NCBI GenBank assembly: GCA_002344055.1
Contig: DDTH01000017.1
Location: 134,773-144,393 of the forward strand
DNA: 9,621 nucleotides
Source of the DNA: Sphingomonadales bacterium UBA2369
GTDB lineage: Bacteria; Pseudomonadota; Alphaproteobacteria; Sphingomonadales; Sphingomonadaceae
Direction: 5' to 3'
Part shown: in pieces, positions 1-5,270 of the stretch
Layout: each line of letters starts with the position of its first letter
Position numbering within the stretch: the first letter of the stretch is position 1
The notes under the pieces: generated by a model
What the model was told of the DNA's origin: nothing
Seen by the model: only the letters and a program-made list of their open reading frames with translations
Databases searched by the model: none
Translations under genes and position numbers: made by a program

Positions 1-25
1 GGGTGGGGGTGTGGGCCGGTGCCGA

Positions 26-41
26 TCCCGCGCAAGCGGGA
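26..41 (-). terminator. Hairpin just after phyR, possible weak terminator
   Basis: A 6-bp perfect stem (TCCCGC / GCGGGA) closes a four-base loop and begins five bases past the phyR stop codon. No run of T follows it on the phyR strand, so it is more likely a 3'-end stabilising hairpin or a Rho-assisted end than a classical intrinsic terminator. The remaining bases to the window edge are G-rich and show nothing else. Confidence 0.3.
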
Positions 42-46
42 CGAGG

Positions 47-844
47 TTATGCAGGCAGCGTCGCCGTGTCGAAGAACAGGGCCTGGGCAATCGCGGCCTT
101 CACCGTCGAGCGCTGGAACGGCTTGGTGATCAGGAAAGTCGGCTCCGGTCGCTCGCCCGTCAGCAAGCGTTCCGGGAAGGCGGTGATAAAGATCACAGGC
201 ACCTGGAACTCGGCGAGGATGTCCTTCACCGCGTCGATGCCCGAACTGTCGTCCGCCAGCTGAATGTCGGCCAGCACCAGCCCGGGCCGCTTGGCCAGCG
301 CCTGCTCCACCGCCTCGTCGCGGGTGACGGCGACGCCGACCACGTCATGGCCGAGGTCGCGCACGATCGTCTCGATATCCATCGCGATGATCGGCTCATC
401 CTCGATGATCAGCACGTCGGCACGGGTCTGCCGCTCGATCTCCTCGATCGCCTCGTTCACCAGCGCCTCGACCTCGTCGCCGGTGGCGCCGATCAAATAA
501 CCGGCATCCTCGGGTGCGAAGCCCTCCATCGCGGTCAGCAACAGAGCCTGGCGCGACAAAGGCGTGATCCGCGAAAGGCGGGCCTGGGCAATCCCTTCCG
601 CCCCGTCGGCCAGATCGGTGTGGCCGGGATCTTCCTCGATATTGGCGGACGACCAGATGGCGTGGAAGGTGCGGTACAGGCCGACGCGCGGATCGACGTC
701 GCGCGGGAAGGATTCAGGCGACGCCACGATCGCTTCCAGCGTCGCCCGGACGAAAGCGTCGCCATGCTGCTGCGAGCCATTCAGCGCGCGCGCATAGCGG
801 CGCAGGAAAGGAAGGTGCGGCGCGATTTCCTGGCCAAGCGACAT
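47..844 (-). CDS. phyR: PhyR, general stress response anti-anti-sigma response regulator
   Basis: 265 residues, the usual PhyR length. Residues 1-125 or so form an ECF-sigma-like domain, starting MSLGQEIAPHLPFLRRYARA. Residues 141-260 form a C-terminal receiver. The receiver shows the acidic pocket E148-D149-E150, phospho-acceptor D193 in LADIQL, T221 in FITAFPE and K241 in ITKPF. In the family, phosphorylation opens the protein so that the sigma-like domain captures NepR and frees sigma-EcfG in the cytoplasm. An in-frame ATG 20 codons upstream exists, but the chosen start has a strong GAGGAGA ribosome site 7 bases before it and matches the family N-terminus. The gene diverges from nepR and phyP, its partner and its likely phosphatase. 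The sigma-like plus receiver architecture is diagnostic. Confidence 0.96.
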   Translation of the reverse strand: MSLGQEIAPHLPFLRRYARALNGSQQHGDAFVRATLEAIVASPESFPRDVDPRVGLYRTFHAIWSSANIEEDPGHTDLADGAEGIAQARLSRITPLSRQALLLTAMEGFAPEDAGYLIGATGDEVEALVNEAIEEIERQTRADVLIIEDEPIIAMDIETIVRDLGHDVVGVAVTRDEAVEQALAKRPGLVLADIQLADDSSGIDAVKDILAEFQVPVIFITAFPERLLTGERPEPTFLITKPFQRSTVKAAIAQALFFDTATLPA

Positions 845-953
845 GCGGAACGTCTCCTCAAATTCGATCGGGACCGCGCTAGTGTCGGCACCCCCCGGTA
901 GCAAGCGCGCAAACGGGCGTTCACGCGAGCACGCTCATGCGCGCATTCTGTGT

Positions 954-981
954 GGAACCATCCGGGGAGTTTTTTGTTTCC
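954..981. promoter_or_regulatory. Candidate bidirectional sigma-EcfG promoter between phyR and nepR
   Basis: On the plus strand GGAAC (954-958) is followed after 16 bases by TGTT (975-978), close to the known GGAAC-N16/17-CGTT consensus. On the minus strand GGAAA (981-977) is followed after 17 bases by GGTT (959-956). The two readings use one inverted repeat, GGAACC...GTTTCC, so the -35 of each direction doubles as the -10 of the other. Predicted leaders are about equal, roughly 105 nt to phyR and 110 nt to nepR. Autoregulation of this locus by sigma-EcfG is known in the group. The shared-element reading is inference. The rest of the 250-base gap (845-1094) shows no other clear signal. Confidence 0.55.
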
Positions 982-1094
982 ATGACCACGTGAGCCTATT
1001 AGGTCCGGGCGCGAATTCCGTTCGCACATCCGAACCGGTGGCGCGCGTGAATGGATCATCGACAGCGGTCGGCCAGTAAGGGCGGGGTGGACCT

Positions 1095-1304
1095 TTGCAT
1101 TTTTCAGACGAGCCGGATCGCGACAATCGGCGCAAGACAGACAGCGAAAAGCCCGCGGCCACGGAAGCGGCTCCGCGTGCTCGTCGGCGCGCGCGCCAAG
1201 GGCAGCCGGGCGACGTCGGCAATGCGTTGAAGAGCGTTTATCAGCGCACGATTGACGAAGACATACCGCCGGAAATGCTCGATCTGCTCGGCAAGCTGGG
1301 CTGA
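1095..1304 (+). CDS. nepR: NepR, anti-sigma factor of sigma-EcfG
   Basis: A 69-residue protein. The N-terminal 40 residues are charged and probably disordered. The NepR core, residues 42-69, reads GNALKSVYQRTIDEDIPPEM and ends DLLGKLG. It has the family pattern of a short helix with K-x-x-Y, an acidic linker with I-P, and a second helix ending L-L-x-x-L. NepR binds and silences sigma-EcfG until phosphorylated PhyR titrates it. The only possible start in this frame is TTG at 1095, because an in-frame TAA sits at 1077-1079. The ribosome site is weak (GGGGTGG), which suggests low expression. The gene diverges from phyR and lies 31 bases before phyP, presumably in one transcript. In many alphaproteobacteria ecfG follows nepR directly. 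Here it does not. Confidence 0.9.
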   Translation: MHFSDEPDRDNRRKTDSEKPAATEAAPRARRRARQGQPGDVGNALKSVYQRTIDEDIPPEMLDLLGKLG

Positions 1305-1335
1305 CGGCGGCCAGTTCGCGCGGCCGAATCCAGAC

Positions 1336-2943
1336 GTGGAACAATCCCCACCGGGCAGAGTGACAGAAAGAACACGCAGCTGGTTCGCATCGCTTGCGAC
1401 CGGCCCGCGCATGGTGCTGATCCTCGGCCTCGCCTTGCTCCCGCTCGGTGTCATCGCGATCTTCGGCAGTCTGAACGCGGCGCGGACCCAGCGCGCCAAC
1501 GACGTGCTGGAGGCGCAGGCCGTATTGGCCCTGACCACGCAGCGGCTGAACGCCGCAATTACCCGCGCCAGCGTCACCATCCGGGTGGCAAGCGGATCGA
1601 TCTCCAATGCCGGGCCGGATGCCGCGCAGGGCGCCTGCCAGCGGGCGGCCGAGCAATTGAGCGACGAGCATGGCGCCGAAATCAGCTTCGCGCTTTATGC
1701 GCCGGGCAAGCGGCTGGTCTGTTCCACAACGGGATTCCAGCCGAGCGCCCTGCCGCTGCTCCCGCCAAGCGGCTTGTTGAGCGCCGTTACGGTCGAGGGC
1801 GATCAGGGGGCGCTGCGTTTCCTACTGTTCGATTCCGCCGGCTCCGCCCAGGGCGAAGTGCTGATGTCGGCGCAGATGCTCCGCACGCTTGCCCGCCCCA
1901 GCAACCCGCCAATGCCGCTGCAGATCGATCTCACCGGCAACGGCCACACGATCAGCCTGTTCGACGAATTTGCGGAAGGCCCGTTCGTCCGCGAAGTGTC
2001 GCTGTCCAGTTCGATGATGAGCGAGCGCCTGCAATTGCGGCTGCACGCGGCGGCGGCGGCGCTGACGACGTTCGATATGGTGATGATCCTGCTGCCGATG
2101 CTGCTGTGGCTGTTCGCTGCGGTCATCGGCTGGGTGGTCGTTCATCGCCTGCTGCTGCGTCCGCTCGCGGCAATGCAGAAGGCGATCACCGCCTACCGGC
2201 CGGGCGAAGCCGTTTTCGAGGCGCCGAACTTGCGCAGTCCGGCACGCGAAATCTCCGACCTCGGCAATGCCTTCGATCAGGTGACCCGCACCGTCGCGCA
2301 GCATGAAGCCGATCTGGAGGCGGGGATCGAGCGCCAGACCATGCTCGTCCGCGAAGTCCATCACCGCGTGAAGAACAATCTGCAGGTCGTCGCCTCGCTG
2401 CTGAACATCCATTCGCGCGGGTCGGAGAGCGCGGAGGCCGCCGCCGCCTATGGCTCCATCCAGCGCCGCGTCGATGCGCTCGCGGTCGTTCACCGCAATC
2501 ATTATGCGGAACTGGAGCATACGCCGGGCGTCCCGCTGCGCGGCCTGATCTCTGAACTGGGCGCGAGCCTGCGCGCCTCCTCGCCAGAAGGTGCGTCGAA
2601 ATTCCAGATCCGCATGGCGCTGGACCCGGTCTATGCGACGCAGGACACGGCCGTCGCGGTCGCCTTCCTGATCACAGAGGCGGTTGAATTCGCCATGCTG
2701 TGCGGCGGCGATACCGTCTCGATCGCGCTCGAGGCGGAGGAAAAGGAACGCGCCCGCCTGACCATCGAAACCGGCCCGCTGCAGCCCGACGCGGCCTGCG
2801 GCGACAATGTCCGCGAGCGCTATGAGCGGATCATGACCGGCCTCGCCCGCCAGCTTCGCTCGACGCCGGAGCGGGATGTGGAGGAAGGCCGTTTCAGCCT
2901 CACGCTCGCTATCATCGGCCGGGAATCGACAGCAGAGGTTTAG
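1336..2943 (+). CDS. phyP: PhyP-like membrane HisKA_2 protein, probable PhyR phosphatase
   Basis: 535 residues from the GTG at 1336; GTG at 1360 is an alternative, and neither has a good ribosome site. One membrane helix lies near residues 26-46, an extracytoplasmic sensor domain follows to about 245, a second helix spans about 246-270, then a HAMP-like linker. The dimerisation/phosphotransfer domain carries REVHHRVKNNLQ, with the phospho-accepting His at 342 (first of the pair). Sphingomonas sp. Fr1 PhyP, as I recall, uses His-341, which favours the 1336 start. The ATP-binding region is degenerate: where active kinases have E-L-x-x-N-A-x-K-H, this protein has EAVEFAMLC, so the Mg-binding Asn is Phe452, and the D-x-G-x-G motif is replaced by ETGPL. 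This fits a protein that dephosphorylates PhyR rather than a kinase. The end overlaps a hairpin shared with the convergent small gene. Confidence 0.85.
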   Translation: MEQSPPGRVTERTRSWFASLATGPRMVLILGLALLPLGVIAIFGSLNAARTQRANDVLEAQAVLALTTQRLNAAITRASVTIRVASGSISNAGPDAAQGACQRAAEQLSDEHGAEISFALYAPGKRLVCSTTGFQPSALPLLPPSGLLSAVTVEGDQGALRFLLFDSAGSAQGEVLMSAQMLRTLARPSNPPMPLQIDLTGNGHTISLFDEFAEGPFVREVSLSSSMMSERLQLRLHAAAAALTTFDMVMILLPMLLWLFAAVIGWVVVHRLLLRPLAAMQKAITAYRPGEAVFEAPNLRSPAREISDLGNAFDQVTRTVAQHEADLEAGIERQTMLVREVHHRVKNNLQVVASLLNIHSRGSESAEAAAAYGSIQRRVDALAVVHRNHYAELEHTPGVPLRGLISELGASLRASSPEGASKFQIRMALDPVYATQDTAVAVAFLITEAVEFAMLCGGDTVSIALEAEEKERARLTIETGPLQPDAACGDNVRERYERIMTGLARQLRSTPERDVEEGRFSLTLAIIGRESTAEV

Positions 2944-2945
2944 AG

Positions 2946-2963
2946 CGGACCCTAGCCGGTCCG
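2946..2963. terminator. Hairpin between convergent phyP and small gene
   Basis: A perfect 6-bp stem, CGGACC / GGTCCG, has a 6-base loop and starts three bases after the phyP stop. The stop codon of the opposite small gene lies in the loop. No T-run follows on either strand, so it is a candidate bidirectional 3'-end structure rather than a strong intrinsic terminator. Confidence 0.35.
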
Positions 2964-3137
2964 GTCGTCGCGCGCTTTTTCGCCGCTTCGATCCGGCCGC
3001 CCGGCGCTCAGCTTGCGCGCCTGATCCAGATCGCCGGCATCCTCATCTTTCGGGTCGAGCCTTTTGCCGGGACCCGTGCCGTCGCGATGGACGCCATCGA
3101 TGTCGGAATGGGGCGGTGTCTCGGGCGGTTTGCTCAT
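2952..3137 (-). CDS. Small hydrophilic hypothetical protein
   Basis: 61 residues, not recognised. The sequence is rich in D, G, P, K and R, has no membrane segment and no cysteine, and is probably disordered (it starts MSKPPETPPHSDIDGVHRDG). The case for a real gene is a clean AGGAG ribosome site eight bases before the ATG and a stop codon falling exactly in the hairpin loop at the end of phyP, so the two genes meet tail to tail. A weak EcfG-like promoter can be read on the same strand (GAAAC at 3189-3185, 16 bases, GGTT at 3168-3165), two mismatches from consensus. Small hydrophilic proteins next to the stress locus are often stress-regulated, but no function can be assigned. Confidence 0.6.
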   Translation of the reverse strand: MSKPPETPPHSDIDGVHRDGTGPGKRLDPKDEDAGDLDQARKLSAGRPDRSGEKARDDRTG

Positions 3138-3240
3138 AGCTCTTGCTCCTGGCTGCGGATGCTCAACCGGCCAGCGGCGCCTGGGTTTCGTATTTGGCGA
3201 GGCGCGGCGCGGGAAGGTGAGAAAAAAGTTTCGTGGCCGC

Positions 3241-3265
3241 GGAACCGTGTGCCGGGAGGGCCGTT
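3241..3265 (+). promoter_or_regulatory. Perfect sigma-EcfG promoter motif
   Basis: GGAAC at 3241-3245 is followed after exactly 16 bases by CGTT at 3262-3265, identical to the alphaproteobacterial general stress response consensus. Transcription would start near 3272. The nearest annotated gene start on this strand is 234 bases away, so the promoter more likely serves the structured RNA that begins at once downstream. Confidence 0.7.
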
Positions 3266-3271
3266 ATGCAC

Positions 3272-3375
3272 CTCGGATAGCGAACTTTTGCCCCCCCGCT
3301 CTCGCTATCCAGAACCATGAGCCCGGTCGCGCCAACCTCCCCCCCCCCGGTAGCGCCGCCGGGCTCAATTTCCTT
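3272..3375 (+). ncRNA. Candidate stress-induced sRNA with two C-rich loops, GsrN-like
   Basis: Just after the perfect sigma-EcfG motif lies a perfect 9-bp stem, GGATAGCGA (3275-3283) with TCGCTATCC (3302-3310). Its 18-base loop contains seven C. A second stem follows, GAGCCCGG (3319-3326) with CCGGGCTC (3359-3366), extended inward by a G-U pair and GCGC / GCGC. Its loop has ACCTCC running into ten C (3339-3348). A weak T-containing tail (AATTTCCTT) follows and could be the 3' end, giving about 100 nt. Caulobacter GsrN is a known sigma-T-driven sRNA of similar size whose 5' C-rich loop pairs with target mRNAs such as katG. The promoter, size and loop design match, but homology was not tested. 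It could instead be a long structured leader of the entericidin gene. Confidence 0.6.
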
Positions 3376-3431
3376 CAGAGTCCAGAAGATATTCGCTTCG
3401 GCGCAGGCCTTCGCGCTTCGTCGCGCCAGGT

Positions 3432-3456
3432 GGAACCGCCCGGCGCGGGCGGCATT
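3432..3456 (+). promoter_or_regulatory. Possible sigma-EcfG promoter of the entericidin gene
   Basis: GGAAC (3432-3436), 16 bases, then CATT (3453-3456), one base off CGTT. A start near 3463 would give a leader of about 43 nt to the entericidin ATG. Entericidin genes are stationary-phase or stress genes in other bacteria, which fits, but the assignment rests on the motif alone. Confidence 0.4.
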
Positions 3457-3505
3457 TGACTCCTGTCCCGCGCGCTTTGGCGTGCCGTGTCTCAGGAGAC
3501 CATTG

Positions 3506-3634
3506 ATGATCCGGAAGTTTTTCGCCCTGTTCCTCGTGACCGGCAGTCTCGCCGTTGCGGGCTGCAACACGATCGCCGGCGCGGGCCGCGACATCCAGTC
3601 CGCTGGCGAGACCATTTCCGACGCCGCGGACTGA
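3506..3634 (+). CDS. Entericidin A/B family small lipoprotein
   Basis: 42 residues. A short N-terminus with R3 and K4 is followed by a hydrophobic signal segment and a lipobox V-A-G-C, with the lipidated Cys at position 20. The mature 23 residues, starting CNTIAGAGRDIQSAG, are typical of the entericidin family (C-N-T-x-x-G-x-G-x-D-x-x-x-x-G). Entericidins are tiny membrane-anchored lipoproteins; EcnA/EcnB of E. coli form an antidote/toxin pair linked to stationary-phase lysis, but most single homologues have no tested role. The ATG at 3506 has AGGAG seven bases upstream. The same frame is open further 5' but without a comparable start signal. Upstream lies an EcfG-like promoter, downstream a strong terminator, so it is a single-gene unit. 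Confidence 0.88.
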   Translation: MIRKFFALFLVTGSLAVAGCNTIAGAGRDIQSAGETISDAAD

Positions 3635-3656
3635 GTTGCCACACCGGCTGAAGCAC

Positions 3657-3690
3657 GGGCGCCATCCGCGAGGACCGGCGCCCTTTTCTT
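3657..3690 (+). terminator. Intrinsic terminator of the entericidin gene
   Basis: A perfect 7-bp GC-rich stem, GGGCGCC (3657-3663) with GGCGCCC (3677-3683), has a 13-base loop and is followed at once by TTTTCTT. It lies 22 bases after the entericidin stop. The hairpin also sits after the convergent tatC stop, but there is no T-run in that direction. Confidence 0.85.
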
Positions 3691-3698
3691 GCCGGCTA

Positions 3699-4481
3699 TC
3701 AGGCCGCGTCGGCCACTCGCTTGGCGCGCCGCCGCCTTGTGATGCGGATGCCGATCAGCGCGATTTCGTAGAGGAAGACGAGCGGCACCGCGAGCAGGAG
3801 CTGGGAGATCACATCCGGTGGCGTCAGCACCGCCGCCACGATGAACGCCGCGACGATCGCGTAGCGCCGGCCCTTCTGCAATTGCTCCAGCCGCACCAGA
3901 CCTGCCCGCTCGATCAGCATCAGCAGCACCGGCAGCAGGAAGGAGACGCCGAAGCCGAACAGGAACTTCGTGATGAAATCGAGATAATTGCCAACGGCGG
4001 GCAGCGCCTCCTGCATGACTCCGCCCAGATCGCCCTCGAAGCTCAGCAGGAAATGCAAGGCGACCGGAATAGCGAAGAAATAGGCCAGGCACGCGCCCAG
4101 CGCGAACAGCACCGGCGTCGCCAGCAGGAAGGGGAGGAAAGCGCGCTTCTCCTGCTTGTACAGCCCGGGCGCGATGAACAGCCAGATCTGCGCCGCCAGC
4201 ACCGGGAAGGAGATCATGATCGCCGCGAAGAAAGCCAGCTTCACCCGGGTGAAGAAGGCCTCCATCACGCCGGTGAAGATCATCCGGTCATGCCCCGCCT
4301 CCAGCAGCGGCTGGACCAGCACGGTGAAGATCTGATCGACGAAGGCGAAGGCGACGCCGAACGATATGACCATCGCCACCGCCGACCAGAGCAATCTCTT
4401 GCGCAACTCGATCAGGTGATCGAGCAAAGGGGCCCGGCTCGCGTCCAGCGTCTCGGCGGTGGGCTCTTTCGCGTCGCTCAC
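3699..4481 (-). CDS. tatC: TatC, twin-arginine translocase signal-peptide receptor
   Basis: 260 residues with six predicted membrane helices, the normal TatC length. TatC with TatB binds twin-arginine signal peptides of folded proteins and recruits TatA to form the inner-membrane passage. Diagnostic motifs are HLIELRKRLL (E25), WLFIAPGLYKQE with F102 and E111 (equivalent to E. coli F94 and E103), and TPPDVISQ with D223 (E. coli D211). The position matching E. coli E170 in the fourth helix is Leu182 (GVSFLLPV against GVSFEVPV), a departure worth noting. The start is GTG at 4481, overlapping the tatB stop as GTGA, with GGAGGA inside tatB as its ribosome site. This implies translational coupling. 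It is the last gene of the scpAB-tatABC string. Confidence 0.97.
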   Translation of the reverse strand: MSDAKEPTAETLDASRAPLLDHLIELRKRLLWSAVAMVISFGVAFAFVDQIFTVLVQPLLEAGHDRMIFTGVMEAFFTRVKLAFFAAIMISFPVLAAQIWLFIAPGLYKQEKRAFLPFLLATPVLFALGACLAYFFAIPVALHFLLSFEGDLGGVMQEALPAVGNYLDFITKFLFGFGVSFLLPVLLMLIERAGLVRLEQLQKGRRYAIVAAFIVAAVLTPPDVISQLLLAVPLVFLYEIALIGIRITRRRRAKRVADAA

Positions 4482-4936
4482 GCCTCATCCTCCGCACGCG
4501 GCGTGGGATAGGATGGCGCGATCGGCTTCGGCGCGGCCGGACGCCGTTTCTTCAGCGGCGGCGGCAGGCCGGCCGACGGCTTGGTGAGCGAGGCTTTGGT
4601 GGTCGGCGACTTGGCGAGGTTGGGCGGCGCGATTTCGCCTTTGTCCAGCGAAACGGGCGCAACCGGCTCCGGCAGGCCCCAGTCGCTGTCCTGCGGCGCC
4701 ATCGGGTGCGCCTTCATGATCGCCTCATTCTGCTCGCGCCATTTCTGCTCGAGCTCGGCAATCTCACTGTCGCGGACCATCTGATCGACGCCGGAGCGGA
4801 ACTGGTTCGCCATGCCCCGCGCCTTGCCGACCCACTGACCGACCGTGCGCATCACGCGCGGCAATTCCTTCGGCCCGATCACCACGACCGCGACCACCAG
4901 AATGATCAAGAATTCGCCGGAATCGACCCCGAACAT
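4478..4936 (-). CDS. tatB: TatB, twin-arginine translocase receptor subunit
   Basis: 152 residues. A single N-terminal helix, MFGVDSGEFLIILVVAVVVI, is followed by the G-P-K-E-L-P hinge and an amphipathic helix (RVMRTVGQWVGKARG). A charged and then Pro/Lys/Ala-rich tail of about 70 residues is probably disordered, as usual for TatB. The acidic residue in the membrane segment (E8) and the longer tail separate it from TatA. TatB pairs with TatC as the signal-peptide receptor. The ATG has only a close AGGA and a more distant GGGG as ribosome site. It overlaps tatC by three bases and is separated from tatA by 70 bases containing a hairpin. Confidence 0.95.
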   Translation of the reverse strand: MFGVDSGEFLIILVVAVVVIGPKELPRVMRTVGQWVGKARGMANQFRSGVDQMVRDSEIAELEQKWREQNEAIMKAHPMAPQDSDWGLPEPVAPVSLDKGEIAPPNLAKSPTTKASLTKPSAGLPPPLKKRRPAAPKPIAPSYPTPRAEDEA

Positions 4937-4984
4937 TCCTGCCGAAAACCCCTAGCGCGTCATGCCGGGTGACGATTGATGGGC

Positions 4985-4999
4985 GGGAGCAAAGCTCCC
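4985..4999 (-). promoter_or_regulatory. Intercistronic hairpin between tatA and tatB
   Basis: A perfect 6-bp stem, GGGAGC / GCTCCC, with a 3-base loop begins 7 bases past the tatA stop. No T-run follows, so full termination is unlikely. TatA is needed in large excess over TatB and TatC, and such a hairpin could protect the tatA 3' end or cause partial termination. That role is inference. Confidence 0.4.
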
Positions 5000-5006
5000 A
5001 ACCCCC

Positions 5007-5246
5007 TTACGCCTTGTCGCGATCGACGGCGGAGGCGCTGCGCTCCTCGGCCGAGCGTTCGTCCGTGACGCGCGCCTTCGGCTTGGCGGCCGCCGCCGCA
5101 TCATCATCGTCGTCAGCCATGCCCTTCTTGAAGCTCTTCAGCCCCTTGCCGAGATCGCCCATCACGCCCGAAATCCTGCCCGCCCCGAACAGCAAAACGA
5201 CGACCAGCAGCACGATCAGCCAGTGCCAAATGCTATGCATACCCAT
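5007..5246 (-). CDS. tatA: TatA, pore-forming twin-arginine translocase subunit
   Basis: 79 residues. The N-terminal helix, SIWHWLIVLLVVVLLFGAG, contains the conserved F20-G21 hinge. The amphipathic helix DLGKGLKSFKKGM has F39, the same positions as E. coli TatA. An acidic DDDDD stretch and a short charged tail follow. TatA oligomerises at TatBC to move folded substrates across the inner membrane. The ATG at 5246 has AAGGAG eight bases upstream; the second Met (codon 3) is less likely. It begins 24 bases after scpB, with no room for a terminator, so it is probably co-transcribed with scpAB. Confidence 0.96.
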   Translation of the reverse strand: MGMHSIWHWLIVLLVVVLLFGAGRISGVMGDLGKGLKSFKKGMADDDDDAAAAAKPKARVTDERSAEERSASAVDRDKA

Positions 5247-5270
5247 GAGACTGTCTCCTTGCGGCCTTAA

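Noticed and set aside
11..901. Long plus-strand open frame opposite phyR
   Set aside because: Arg/His/Asp-rich translation typical of the antisense of a GC-rich gene. phyR on the other strand has clear motifs and a ribosome site.
1338..1362. GGAAC at 1338-1342 as a promoter for phyP
   Set aside because: The bases at the -10 distance (AGTG or GTGA) do not match CGTT, and the motif would lie inside the gene start.
3317..3505. N-terminal extension of the entericidin frame starting at 3317
   Set aside because: It would lack a ribosome site, run through the second hairpin and place the signal peptide in mid-protein. The ATG at 3506 with AGGAG is clearly right.
3555..4511. 318-codon plus-strand open frame opposite tatC
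   Set aside because: Low-complexity H/Q/R/E sequence produced by reading TatC backwards. It also runs through the entericidin terminator.
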